Below the pieces are notes generated by a model. It saw only the letters and a list, made by a program, of their open reading frames with translations. It did not search any database and was not told where the DNA came from. Source: Bagarius yarrelli (Eukaryota > Chordata > Actinopteri > Siluriformes > Sisoridae). Taken from it: DNA of 64,000 nt. Both the position numbers and the translations under genes were made by a program. Shown in pieces: positions 11,576 to 23,400 of the stretch. The stretch lies in NCBI GenBank assembly GCA_005784505.1, contig VCAZ01000136.1:131501-195500 (forward strand). The letters are read 5' to 3'. Position 1 is the stretch's first letter; every line of letters begins with the position of its first letter.

Positions 11576-11725
11576 TCCCATAGAGAGAGAGAAAGAGAGA
11601 GAAAGAGAGAGAAAGAGAGTAGAGAGTCCCACTATAAGAAAGAGTTTTTAAGAGAGAGAGTCCCATCAAAAGAGAGTCCTTTAAGGAGAGAGAGTCCTAT
11701 CAAAAGAGAGACTCCTGTTATTAAT
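11576..11725 (+). repeat. AG-rich degenerate direct repeat, left part
   Basis: Repeats of a motif like AGAGAGAGTCCCATTAAGAG, starting with a GAGAGAAA microsatellite. The same motif returns at 16645-16890 on the other side of a LINE, so the two stretches were probably continuous before the LINE inserted. Confidence 0.6.
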
Positions 11726-12143
11726 TCAATTCAATTCAATTCAATTCAGTTTTATTTGTATAGCGCTTTTTACAATGGTGATTGTCACAAAGCAGCTTTA
11801 CAATTGAAGAAATTATAAGACAGAATGAAACAGAAATCATTTGGTCCCTGATGAGCAAGCCGGGGGTGAAACCTTGAGAGAAACCAGACTCAACAGGGAA
11901 CCCATCCTCATTTGGGTGAAAACAGGTAGCAGGGATCATGAGGTTACATTGTGTGTGTGTGTGAACAGCTATAATCATTAGTCCTTAGCGAGCAGCCGGA
12001 ACGTCTTTATGGCGAAGTGGGTCGTCCTAGATCACCCTGGTGATGCATCATCCGGTGCGCAGGTCACAGGAAAGGGTCCCACAGGACCGGGTCGGAGGTG
12101 GGGTCTGGATCACCGGCAGCTCCGTTGTGGCGTACGTAACTCA

Positions 12144-12184
<41 letters not shown>

Positions 12185-12488
12185 AAGAGAGAGGGAGAGG
12201 AAGGCAAAAAGAAGGAAAAGAGTTAAGTGACAATGTAATCACACGGTTTGGATTGATTAAATGAATAATGTAGAGTGCAAGGATGGACTCCGGCAAGACT
12301 AACTAGATCAGCGTAACTAAAAGGAGAACCAGAGGGAAACACAGACATGAGGGCTCCCTGATATGTTAAGCAACCAGCCGCTCTCATCATCAACAGCGTG
12401 ATCAATAAGACAGGGGAAGACAGCATCTAAACATACCAGATCACCATAACACTCAACACCCATGAGTCCCCCAGATCTGCTCCTTTAT

Positions 12489-15301
12489 CTAAGGGGAATC
12501 AATACAAAATGCTTGATTAAATAAGTATGTTTTTAACCTGGACTTAAACACTGAGACTGTGTCTGATTCCCGAACATACATAGGGAGGCTATTCCATAGC
12601 ATTGGGGCTCTGTAAGAAAAGGCTCTGCCCCCTGCTGTAGTTTTTATAATGCACGGTACTGACAGGCAGCCTGCATCCTTTGATTGAAGTAGGCGTGGCG
12701 GAACGTAAGACACTAGAAGTTCGCTTAAGTACTGCGGTGCAAGACCATTTAGAGCTTTATAAGTTAAAAGTAGTATTTTAAAATTGATGCGGTGTCTCAC
12801 TGGGAGCCAATGCAGTGTGGATAGGACTGGTGTGATGTGCTCGTATCTTTTAGTTTTAGTGAGGACTCTCGCCGCTGCGTTCTGGACTAACTGAAGTTTA
12901 TTAATGCACCTAGTTGAACATCCAGACAGTAAAGCGTTACAGTAATCCAGCCTGGATGTGATAAACGCATGAACTCATTTTTCAGCATCAGTAAGCGACA
13001 AGATATTTCTTATTTTAGCGATATTTCTGAGATGATAGAATGCTATCCTGCTAATATTGTCGACATGGGCTTTAAATGAGAGATTGGAGTCTAAAATCAC
13101 ACCCAGATCTTTTACTGTTGCACTTGGTGAAACAGAAAGACTGTCTAGGGTTAAGGTGTGATCAGGAAGCTTACTTTTAGCTACCTGTGGTCCTAGAACC
13201 AGAACCTCCATCTTGTCAGCGTTAAGCAAGAGGAAATTGCATAACATCCAATCTCTTACTTCCTTCACATATTGCTCAATTTTATTAAACTGGCCTTTCG
13301 CATCAGGCCTTGATGAGACGTATAACTGCGTGTCATCAGCATAACAGTGGAAACTGATATCATGCTTACGAATTATGTTTCCCAGAGGCAGCATGTAAAG
13401 AGAGAAAAGAAGTGGGCCTAAAACCGAGCCCTGTGGAACACCATACTTTACAAGGGAGCACGCAGAATAATCACCATTTAAATCTACAAACTGGTAACGA
13501 TCGGTTAAATAGGACCTGAGCCATGCAAGAGCTGTTCCTTTAATTCCTACTAATTTTTCTAATCTGTGAAGAAGAATATTGTGATCTATGGTGTCGAAAG
13601 CCACACTAAGGTCAAGTAATATAAGCAACAAGACACAGCCTTGGTTGGATGCCAGTAAGAGGTCATTAGCTACTTTGACCAGTGCCGTCTCTGTGCTGTG
13701 GTGAGGCCTGAATCCTGATTGATAAAGTTCGTGTATGTTATTTCTTTGTAAATATGAACATAGTTGTTGCGCTACTACCTTCTCTAGGCTTTTAGAGATA
13801 AACGGAAGGTTAGATATCGGCCTGTAGTTTGACAGCTCATTTTGGTCAAGGTCCGGTTTCTTAATTTAAGGTTTAATAACTGCTAATTTAAAAGATTTGG
13901 GAACATACCCACTGCTGAGAGAAAAGTTAACTATTTTCAACAGGGGTTCTGATACTGCCGGTACTTTCTGCTTAAGAAAGTGTGTTGGTATAGGATCTAA
14001 CACACAGGTTGACGGTTTTGTGGAAGAGATGAGAGCGATTAGGTTTTTCTCTTCCAGAGGAGTGAAAGTTCTGATCTGATGCGGTTAATTGTTCATCAGA
14101 ATCATTCGAAAGGTCTGGTTTTAGAGCGTGAATTTTCTGCCTAATGTTTGCAATTTTATTATCAAAAAAGTTCATGAAATCCTCTCTGCTGCACGCAGTT
14201 ATGGTGCAGGTTTCTGAGGTCGTCTTATACCTAGTTAATTTTGCGACGGTGTCAAATAGAAATCTAGGATTATTTTTATTATTTTCAATAAGATTAGAAA
14301 GATACGTTGATCTAGTTGCACTAAGAGCTTTTTGATAAGCTAGAATTCCCTCTTTCCATGCTGGCTGGAAAACCAGCAATCTAGTTCGGCACCATTTACG
14401 TTCTAGTTTACGGGCTCTCTGTTTTAAAGAGCGCGTGTGTTCATTATACCATGGAGCGAGTTTCTTATCTTTAATTATTTTTCTTTTAACTGGAGCCACG
14501 TTATCTAATGTAGAGCGGAATGCGGCATCTATATATTCAGTCGCCTGCTCGAGTTCTGTTGGATCAGATGGAGATCCAATGACAGAAGACAATTCTGGAA
14601 GACAATTAATAAAGCTCCGAGCAGAAGTTGATGCAAGTGTACGTTTAAAGCGGTAGCGCGGCGCTACATGTGCACTATTAGTATGACGCATTTTAAACGA
14701 TATAAGATGGTGATCAGAAATAATTTCGCACTGAGGAGTTGTTACTATATTACTTATTCCGAAAGATAATATTAAATCTAATGTGTGACCTGCTTTATGA
14801 GTGGGTCCTATTACACACTGATTTACTCCCACTGAGTCGAGTAAAGACATAAATGCTGTTCTCAGCGGGTCGTCTGAGTTTTCAAAATGAATATTAAAGT
14901 CTCCAGCAATTAACGCTTTATCGGCGGAGACAACCAGGTTAGACAGAAAATCTGCAAATTCACTAAGAAATTCAGAGTACGAACCTGGAGGTCTGTAAAT
15001 AAGAACTAGCGAGATCGACTGACTCTGCTTATTTTTTGTCTCTGCAGATGTAAGGTTACTGTAGAGAGCTTCGAATGAATTAAAATTTTTGTCCCATGTT
15101 TCTGTACGATAGTTAGATTATTATTAAAGATAACTGTGACGCCTCCACCTCTACCATTAGGGCGAGGCTGATGTATGTAGCTGAAAGCTGGAGGAGCGGT
15201 TTAGTCCATGTTTCTGTTAAACATAAAATGTCAAAATCCAGATCTGAGATCATTTCATTAACCATAAGCGCTTTAGAAGTAAGAGATCTAATGTTTAACA
15301 A
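12489..15301 (-). pseudogene. LINE copy D ORF2 (endonuclease and reverse transcriptase), broken
   Basis: Endonuclease: LNIRSLTSKALMVNEM at 15300, LCLTETW near 15215, then 14850-13972 with TLDLILSFGI and SDHHLISF (the SDH motif of AP-type endonucleases). RT: 13631-12975 with LLDLSVAFDTIDHNIL, GVPQGSVLGPLLF and the catalytic box CYADDTQLY near 13335, then the C-terminal part at 12800-12489. Stops and frameshifts occur near 15100, near 13900 and between 12975 and 12800. Key RT residues are present, but the ORF cannot be translated through. Confidence 0.85.
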
Positions 15302-15544
15302 TCCTAGCTTCAGATCAGAGGTGCAGGCTGTGTGTTCAGTATTCTCAATATAAAGTTATTCAATATTGAGTTAAGAAAATCTATATTAATTAAATTAGTA
15401 AAGCAAACTGTTGGGGTTTTTCTATATTTATATTGTATAGCTCGGAGAACAGACACAGTCTCAATATTATGGACCCTGAGTGACGACTCTGTGCAGCTAG
15501 CAGACGGTCGGATTAGCCTGCTGCATGGCCTGGGCTCTGGGTAG

Positions 15545-16448
15545 TCAACGATTAACTAGTCCTATTCTAAGACTATGAGCTATGTTACAAGAAAGGAGAG
15601 CGGCTCCTTCCCGGGTGGGATGGACACCGTCCCGTCCTAACAGGCCAGCTTTGCCCTCAAAAGTTTTCCAATTGTCGATGTAGCCCACACTGTTTTCGGA
15701 GCACCACCTGGAAATCCAGCGGTTCAGTGACCATAACCTGCTGTAAGCTATGTCACCACGTCGCATTGGTATGGGGCCAGAGCATACTACGACATCAGAC
15801 ATCGCCTTCGCTAATTTAAACACCTCTATGAAGTGAGCCTTACTAGTTTCCGACTGCCAAAGGCGTATATCGTTAGCACCAGCATGCTATCTTTGAAAAC
15901 CTATTCTGGCCTACAGCCCTAAGATTATCTGCTATGTCCGGTGCTCTGGCTCCTGGTAAACATCTAACTACTGCCGCTGGCGCCCCTAAAGGCCTAGCTA
16001 ATTTCACGTGCCTCACTATGGAATCTCCAATAACCAGAGTACCTTCAGGTTTCTCAGTGGGTGCTTCACTGAGGAGGGCAGCTCTATTGGGCACGTGAAG
16101 CGTAGTGGCGTGCTCCGGTGGGTTAGCCTTAGCTTTAGCCTTAGCCGTAGCTTTGGCTGCGCGAGTATGCCGCCAAGTCGTCACCCATTCGCCCCGCTGT
16201 GAGGGCTCTGATGCCAAAGTCGGGGGCAGGCTAGCTACGCCTGTAGCATCCAGACTCGCTGCGGGAGAGCTAATCGTTTCCTTGCTAACCCTCTCTAAAG
16301 TCTGGATGCGCTCCTCTAAGACTAGGATCTTCTCCGCCAAAGTGGTAACTAGCAAACATTTACCACAAATAAAATTATCGCTAATGGCGGAAGAGGACTC
16401 TCTAAACATCCTGCACTCTACACACTGAACAAGCTGAAAGTTTGCCAT
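15545..16448 (-). pseudogene. LINE copy D ORF1 with SGNH-hydrolase (esterase) domain
   Basis: The ATG at 16448 starts a protein with a CX2C...CX2C-like N-terminal segment (CVECRMF...CGKCLL) and a coiled-coil stretch (about residues 35-55). An Ala/Lys-rich linker follows. The SGNH domain shows block I GDSIVRH near 16015-16030, block III GAND at 15869-15880 and block V DGVHP at 15617-15631. Blocks I and III are in different frames: the first frame ends at 15873, so an indel close to block III breaks the gene. Esterase-type ORF1 proteins are known in the CR1/L2 group, and the three blocks support that placement. Confidence 0.8.
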
Positions 16449-16493
16449 TTTACGTACCGTAAGTTGCTGATTTGTTTGTTTTCTTTAGTTCGT

Positions 16494-16613
16494 CGCTCGC
16501 TCGCTGTGCTCTCGTGCTCGTTCGCTGTGCTCTCGTGCTCGCTCGCTGTGCTCTCGTGCTCGCTCGCTGTGCTCTCGTGCTCGCTCGCTGTGCTCTCGTG
16601 CTCGCTCGCTGTC

Positions 16614-16614
<1 letters not shown>
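16494..16614. repeat. 21-bp tandem repeat in the LINE D 5' region
   Basis: Unit CTCGCTGTGCTCTCGTGCTCG repeated about five to six times with almost no divergence, followed by a poly(A) run (16616-16644). Minus-strand frames through it read as SERAREH repeats and should not be taken as protein. It lies directly upstream of ORF1 of LINE D. Confidence 0.85.
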
Positions 16615-16644
<30 letters not shown>

Positions 16645-16645
<1 letters not shown>

Positions 16646-16890
16646 CCCTATTAAAGGGGGAAAGTCCTATTATTAGAGAGCGTACCATCAAGAGAGAGTG
16701 TCCCATTATGAGTGAGAGTCCTATTAAGAGAGATTCTCTCTCTCCTATGAAGAGAGAGATTCCCATTAAGAGAGAATCCCCTTAAGCAAGAGCCCCCTTT
16801 AAGAGAGAATTCCTTTAAGAGAAAACTATTTTGAGGGAGCCCCTTTATAAGAGAACACCTTTGGGGGAGAGAGTCTCATTAAGAGAGAGA
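16645..16890 (+). repeat. AG-rich degenerate direct repeat, right part
   Basis: About ten imperfect copies of a roughly 20-bp motif (AGAGAGAGTCCCATTAAGAG), the same as at 11576-11725. It ends some 40 bp before the gag start of the Gmr1-type element. It may belong to that element's leader or to older satellite-like DNA. Confidence 0.55.
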
Positions 16891-16931
16891 ATTTGAATCA
16901 TTGTGTGTTTGGCTTGACTGGAAAATAGTAA

Positions 16932-17660
16932 TGGCGAGTTTTGACCTCCAGCCTTTTGTTGCTTTTTTCCAGTTTGGATGTTTTTGAGAGATGTCAGAAG
17001 GATGACTTGTTGGAAATAACTGCTTACTATAGCGTGCTAGTTTTTAAAAAGTCAAGTAAAAAAAGATATTAGGAGTTAAGTTCTGACTAAGCTCTGTGAG
17101 TTAGGGGTTCTAAAGCGTTCACCACATGTTGATTCAACTGTGGCTATTGGTGTGTTAAATGCTGATGCTGGTTCTGGCAGTTTAGCTGCAGAAATGGTTG
17201 AGCCAGTGCCTGAATCCAGAGCTACTCTAACCTGCCTTGACCCATTTTCACCATCTTTGTCAGCAGGATCAAGGGATGAGGCCCGTGCAAAAGTGAAATT
17301 TGAGTCCAATTGGAGGCTCAATAAAAAACACGTAGGGCAGAGATGGAGGTTAGGATAGCTGTGCGTAGGATGGAACTTGAGGTGCATCGGGAAGTCAGAT
17401 TGAGGCAAGTGTTAGAAGCGATGAAGACCTTTAGAATATCCACTGACCTAGTCGGTCAAATTCTACTTCTATCTCCACTCGTTGTTTTTATTGTCATAAG
17501 CCTGGCCATGTTATTCGCAAACTGTGCAAGTTCAAAGCAGAAGCAAGACAGACAGAAGCAAGATTCCAGCAATACCCAAAGAATTGCCCTAGTGAAACCT
17601 CTTAGTCCTGCTCCAGATTCTGTTGAACAGGAGTTGAGAAATCTCTTCAATCACATTATC
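16932..17660 (+). pseudogene. Gmr1-type gag and start of protease region
   Basis: The frame starts MASFDLQPFVAF at 16932. A second open piece (17140-17358) carries SRATLTCLDPFSPSLSAGSR, and a third (17343-17672) the REVRLRQVLEAM segment. A zinc knuckle (CFYCHKPGH) lies at 17483-17509. One extra nucleotide after GTTATT spoils its last Cys spacing, since removing it restores CX2CX4HX4C. At least three frames are used, so it is a pseudogene. Confidence 0.75.
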
Positions 17661-17689
17661 AACTATTTGTAACAGATGGTTCATGTTCT

Positions 17690-18790
17690 TTAGTTGGGAA
17701 TAAGCAAACTCTAGTACCTGTGAAATTTTTTTCATGATACTGGAGCCACTCAATTCATATTAGCTGGTGTGATAAAAGTCCCTCTGTGGAACACATGTTT
17801 TTGTAAAGGTATTACCATGCAGTTCCTCTCCACCATGCGTACTTGCACTCAAGTTTGGCTACAGTGTATACAAAGTAGCAGTATGTCAGTCTTTACCTGT
17901 GGAAGGTAAAGGTAAAGTTCTGTAAAGCCCTGCTGACAGCTTTTTACTAGATGATCTGTCCCGTGATCACACCACAGTGTTTCCTGTATGTGCTGTTACG
18001 TGTGCTATGGCTCAGCTATTAGATGTATTATATTTATCAGATTTATTTGTTGCTGAAGGTTTTGCAGATTCAGTAGCTTACATGAAAATTTGAGTACAGA
18101 TGCTTAAATTTGTGAGTTCACGTTTACAACTTATTGAGGCTCAAAAAGGTAATCCTAGCCTAAGGAAATATTTTTCAACAGTGAAGCTGTGAGGAGTCAG
18201 CAAAAGGAGAAGTAGCTTATTTTGTAGATAATCTTTTAATGCAGAAATGGTCTCACACTAATTCACCTTTTGACAGTGTCTTTCTGATTGTGCTACCTTA
18301 CGTTTATAGATAAGGGGTACTTCAGGTAGCCCATTATCATTCTTGGTCAGGACACTTATGCTTCACAAAAATGTAATTCCATATTCTTAAACATTCCTTG
18401 TGGCCTGTACTGGGAAGCTAAATCAAGTTATTCCCCCAGCTCCACTCTATTCTATACCAGTACTCTAAGATCCATTTGAGCATGTTCTTGTTGATTGTAT
18501 AGGTCCTCTATCTAGAACCAAGTCTGGGAATCAATATCTACTGACAATAATGTCTGCTGTTACTAGGTTTCCAGAAGCCATTCCCTTGCGTCGAATTACC
18601 TCTTCAGTTTTTTGTTCACCATTTTTGGGTTGCCTGAGTTATTACAAACAGAACTCAAGGAACTAAAAATGTTAAACATAGGCTATTAAGTGTCCAGTTC
18701 TTATCAACCTAATTCTCAAGTTGCATTAGAGAGATTTCACCAGTCTTTAAAGTCAATGCTAAGGAAATAATGTTTATAGAAAAAGGCTGG
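17690..18790 (+). pseudogene. Gmr1-type protease and integrase remnants
   Basis: The protease site DTGA is at 17736-17747. Integrase begins about 18000: HYHSWSGHLCFTK near 18325 (zinc-binding region), LVDCIGPLSRTKSGNQYL near 18490-18545 (first catalytic Asp at 18493), SAVTRFPEAIPLRRITS near 18550-18605, and QVALERFHQSLKSMLRK near 18718-18768 with the catalytic-type Glu. Internal stops are numerous. Confidence 0.75.
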
Positions 18791-18939
18791 AGAAAGGCTG
18801 GGACAAAGGAGAGCCTGTTGTGTTGTTTGTAAAGTTTTTGTAAAAACTTTTCTACTGTTGTTTCTTCCCTCACGTCTTTGTTGAGTTCATCCAAACCCTT
18901 AGTTTGGACTTAGGATTGGCAACATGCTTTTAATAGTGT

Positions 18940-19316
18940 GAAGGCTATGCTAAGTGATGCACCTGTACTTGCAGCTCCAGATTTTTCTTAGCCGGAGCTG
19001 TGCTGTTACAGGTTGATGCCTTTGAAATTGACCATCCTGTATGTTATTTTTCACGTACATTTAACAAACATCAGGTATAATATTCTACAATAGAACAAGA
19101 AAACCCAATAGAACAGTTTTTTGAAGTATATGTTAGTTCTGCTTCTCTACTAGTTATTGTCTATATAGATCATAGTCCTCTGGTGTTTTTGTCCCCTATG
19201 TACAATTACAATCAATGGTTTATAGGATGGTCATTGTTCATAAAGAACTACAACATCAAAATAAAACACAAAAAGGTGAAGAAAATGTTGTTGCTGATGG
19301 ATTGTCACACATCTTA
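18940..19316 (+). pseudogene. Gmr1-type RNase H remnant
   Basis: Pieces in order: LQVDAFEIDHPVCYFSRTFN near 19003-19065, YSTIEQEN near 19080-19105, VYIDHSPLVFLSPMYNYNQW near 19160-19220, and ENVVADGLSHILK near 19279-19318. These are the usual gypsy RNase H/tether motifs, and they lie after the integrase rather than before it. Confidence 0.75.
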
Positions 19317-19373
19317 AAGTTTTAAATGCTGTTTTTTTTTTTTCGCAAACAAGTTTGCTGTTTGGGGAGGGTG

Positions 19374-20072
19374 TGTTACATGTCTGTTTTTCTATTATTT
19401 CTCCCTATTTTTCCTCTGCCATCTTATTTTTGATCTGTCTCTTTGGTAGGTGGAGCCACCTGTTAATTAAAGTAGGTCTAGGAAAGGGATTAATCAAGTG
19501 CAAGATCCTGACCAGAGGAGGCAGAACCTACCATTTAAAAGCAGCATTCTGAAGCCCTGCAAGGGAGGAAGAAAAAGAAGAGATTTTTTTTGTTTGCTAG
19601 GTCAGTTGCTAGTCACTCTGTTTCTGTTTAGCTTTTTTCATTGCTTGGCGGTTATCATATTAGCTTACCTGGCATTAAAACAGGTAAGAATTTGGACACA
19701 ACCTACATTCCACCACATAGTATTGTTATTGTTTAGACTCCCTAGGTCAGAGGGCCAGTGCCACCTCTTGTATTTTTGGTAATGTAACTTTGTAGTCAGC
19801 TAGTTTGTTGCTGTTGGTTAGTTAGGTTAGCTTTTAAAATAAATACAATAAGTAGTTTTTTTCCGTATGTTTATTTCTATGGCACTGTCCATATTATCTT
19901 GCCAGTGTGTCTAGTCTTACTTACCCTTTAAATTGTGGTGTTCTGGTTCTTTTTTTGTTTGTTTTGTTAACCCACTTACACGGTGATCATTATAGGCAAT
20001 AACCACTCTAAATCCTTGTCCTACTGTTTCGGTTTAAACAACCTACAACAATAATTTGTTATTATTCCAACA
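19374..20072 (+). repeat. probable 3' LTR of the Gmr1-type element
   Basis: It starts TGTTACATG just after a purine-rich tract (TTGGGGAGGG) and probably ends at CCAACA, about 699 bp later. AATAAA-like signals lie at about 19838-19850. The end is set only by the TG...CA rule because the other LTR is not in view. Confidence 0.5.
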
Positions 20073-20312
20073 CTCCCCTAGGCCTAGCAAATCTAACCAT
20101 GTTTGTTGTTGATCTCATAATTGTTTCTCTAACATTTAATATTCTTCTTTCTTTACTTGATTTACAAAAAGAAATGCCATTAAAACTGTTGATGCATGTT
20201 TTACAAAGACAGACAGTAGAGCTATTTTATAACGAAATCTTTTTGTTTGCTATAAAATGACAAAGCCTTGGTACACATTTATAAAAATTGTTTTGACAAA
20301 CTTCAATTTTTT

Positions 20313-20318
20313 TTTATT
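20313..20318 (-). promoter_or_regulatory. possible gucd1 polyadenylation signal
   Basis: AATAAA on the minus strand about 86 bp beyond the stop codon. Other AT-rich candidates lie further on, so the true site is not fixed. Confidence 0.4.
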
Positions 20319-20403
20319 TCTTATTAGAATCATATAAATATGCCAAAATATTTGCAGAAGAAAGCCTTCATCATTACACAAAAGAAAATAGTCCATTCTG
20401 TAA

Positions 20404-20495
20404 TCATCTGTTCTTGAAGATAAAAAGAATGTCTTCATCTGTTCCATAGCTCATTCTAGCCTCTTCAAAATTGCTAATGCTTGTACAGCAGACAC
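20404..20495 (-). CDS. gucd1: gucd1 exon 6 (last coding exon)
   Basis: Acceptor AACAG. It encodes VCCTSISNFEEARMSYGTDE and ends ILFIFKNR with TGA at 20404-20406. The last residues differ from the mammalian end, but the preceding block is conserved. Confidence 0.92.
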
Positions 20496-23400
20496 CTGTT
20501 CAAAGAAACTCATACTGTTATTAAAAATATTACATTTATTTGTCTGGTTAAAAATAAAAATTACAATTTCTCAAGTAATAAACTAGACATAGGAATAAAA
20601 ATAAAATTGTTATAAAAGACTCAAATGGACTTGCAGGTATTCTAACATGCACTTCCTTAAAGTATTTAATCTGAACATATATGCAGTTTTCAGTTAGCCA
20701 TTGAAATAACAGAAGCCCAATAAATGTTGCATAAAAAAGTGATCTAAGTGATGTTTACATTGACACGGCTGTGAGGGCAGCTGATTTCAGTATTTCGGAA
20801 AATGCTGAATATAAAATGTTAATATCCAGTAAGCACCAGTTTTTTGGGGGGGATTTTATGAGAGCCAAATATAAAAAAAAATTTTAATAAACTACCTTTT
20901 TAAACCTTTTATTACATTGGTGATTTGTGCATTAGGTTTGTTGTCTAATGTCTTATTCGACAAGAGAGAGGCATGTTTTAGGATTGCATTTCCAGCTCTT
21001 CACTGGAAATAATGATGTCTTTCACTCATATTTGGCCTTTATAAATAAACTAGAGTCTAAATGCACCACAATAAAGCTTGAGAAATATCAGTTCGGTAGA
21101 CTTCAGGCACTTGCCTCCTCCAATGTTTTATTTAATAAAAATGACATCAGCAAAAAGTGTCAGATGAATGTGCAGCACTTACGGTCAGAATAAGCAGGGT
21201 TGTTATAGAAGATGCACCCAGCTGTACGATTAAATCCACACACTACCACAAAGTGACCCTGGTAATCAGGTGCACTGCAAAAACACTTCTGATTCACTGG
21301 TAGAAAGCAGCAGTACTTGACGGAAGTGGAGCAGAGTTCACACACTAACACTACAGCATTAACCAGCACAATGGCCAAATGTCCATGGTTTAGATGAGCC
21401 TGGATGTCCTCAAAAGACACAAAGCTACAGACAAGATATACTGGTCAGATTTTTCTATCACCTTTGTTGCACAAACATAATATTGCACAATTTTACAAAA
21501 ATATATCCAGTCTATATGTATCTTGGAAGTCAGGTTTATAATTTTGTCTTAGTAGACAATAGATTAAAGACTGAACAACTAACATTTGACTGAAGTTTTA
21601 GATGTAAAAGTTCCACCATAGTCACAGACTCAAAAGTTAACAGACAATTAACTAAGTTGATTCAAAATGTTCAATTTTTACTTGCTAGCTTTTGTGAAAA
21701 ATGTTAATATTCTTTAAAGTGAGTTGTTGGTTTGGGTAAACATGGAGTTTAACAATATCCCTCACTATTATTTTATTCAATAATTAGATATTAATCGCTG
21801 CATTTCACTGTTCACAATCAATGGACATGTTTGTATTTTATTAGCCGACATGAGTCTTTTTACATCGATATATGCAAACACTATGCAAAGACTAAAATAA
21901 AGTTATGATTTACAGAAACAAGGTCAGAAGTTACTTTGGCATAAATCTGTAGCATTAAGCAATCCACCCGTGTTATCACTCCATTGAATTAAACTGAAAT
22001 TTAAAAATAAAATTTCCACTGCTATTTGTATTTGAAATCAAGTAAAATAAAAGAGTAACTCTGTAGGATTTTACAGGTGGGAGCAGGAAAAAACTTGAAT
22101 ATTGCAGGCAGAAATGGGATGAAATAACATCAGAGAAAATTATCACAAAAATATGTGTTTGACCAACACATTAGAATTAGATCTGTTGTTATAGCGTCAT
22201 ATTCTGCCTTAACTTTATTTCTATATTCAGTGTCAAAATGTAAAATCTTAACACGGCTAAAATATGTGCGAGAGGGTTTTTTTTTTAGATCTCCTATCCA
22301 GTGCTCGGGTGAAGATTTTAACCCCCTTTTAACTCCCTATTTTCTGCATTTACTCTTGCGAACTATTGTCACTTTTATCATCGTTCTTTGACGTGGTTTG
22401 TGTGTGTGTTTTGTGCTGCTGCCAATACTAAAGAGCTGATTAGAAAACTCTGTAAGCGCATTTATATAACCACATTTGCAGGAGTTTTACATGATTAATC
22501 AAAAATTCTTAACTTTCTTTCTGTTTTAGAACACAAAAATTGTTTATTCAGCATGGTTAGAGTATTCTAAAATTTACATATTTACACTAATATATATACT
22601 AATATGTTCAGACTTCATTAAATTTTGTGTCTCTGCTGCATAGCTAAATTTAATTGAATTAAATTCACTAGGTGCTTTTATCATGCAGCAGTATGGGATT
22701 TTTTTTAGCTTTATAAAATTATAAATTTGATGGTTTGTTACTTAACACGTTCTCCACAACCTTTTGCAAATTCCAAAAACTCTTGTATAAAAGTTCAGTA
22801 AACTGATTTTCCTGACAATCCCTAACAGAAGTGCGAGTGCTGAAATTTACCTTTCATACAAGTAATTCAAGTTATATGGCAATAAATGTGATGCATCATA
22901 CATCTTGTTATTGGCTAATTATGTGGTATCTTAAGTGGAAACTAATGCAATCATAGAACTAAAGTACGAGATTCTGTGGATTCCCTGATTTATGTGCTGG
23001 AGACGACAGTGGAACTGATACAACCATACATTTTCATATTTGCATGCAGCATGTAAACTGAAAAAAGTTACCATTTTTTTACCACTACACCTCTGGTCTC
23101 AGCTTTCAGAAAGAGTTCATTTACTCTGTCCTCTTCTGAATCAAAATGCTTTTTGTAGAACGTCTACAATAAAAACATATTTGGTTAGGTTTTTGTCACA
23201 CTGCACAATTTTACAAGAATCTGCCATGAGATCAGACAATACCTGGACACCTTAAATTCAAAACAAATTAAAATGTAGTGCTGTTTCCTGAGGATATAAC
23301 CCAAATTTATTCAAAATCTATTTTTTTTTAATGTTGAATTTACAGCACAACATGGTAACTGATTTCACTGTTATATAAGTGCGAAAATTAAAAATTTGTT

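Larger units (their letters stand above)
11726..16640 (-). mobile_element. L2/CR1-like LINE copy D, nearly full length
   Basis: Minus strand, in order: poly(T) as read on the minus strand (16616-16644), a GC-rich 5' region of 21-bp tandem repeats (16494-16614), ORF1 from 16448, ORF2 endonuclease (about 15300-14000), RT (13631-12489), a 3' UTR with a GA microsatellite (12148-12196), and a 3' end with the L2-type TTATTTGTATAGCGCTTTTT box and an (ATTCA)n tail at 11727-11752. This is the most complete LINE in the window, but both ORFs are broken. It is flanked by the same AG-rich DNA on both sides. Confidence 0.85.
16932..20072 (+). mobile_element. Gmr1-type Ty3/gypsy retrotransposon, decayed, integrase upstream of RNase H
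   Basis: Plus-strand order: gag (16932 to about 17520), protease (about 17700-17800), integrase (about 18000-18780), RNase H (about 18940-19316), polypurine tract (19362-19371) and 3' LTR (19374-20072). RT is not found; a deletion lies at about 18780-18940. The INT-before-RH order is the hallmark of the Gmr1 lineage first described in cod. Frames are heavily broken. No 5' LTR is recognised. Confidence 0.8.

Noticed and set aside
12009..12230. Plus-strand open frame ending in an RERERE run
   Set aside because: Comes from the (GA)n microsatellite in the 3' UTR of LINE D.
16485..16766. Open frames of repeated SERAREH or CALVLAR motifs
   Set aside because: They are translations of the 21-bp tandem repeat and poly(A) upstream of LINE D; no gene.
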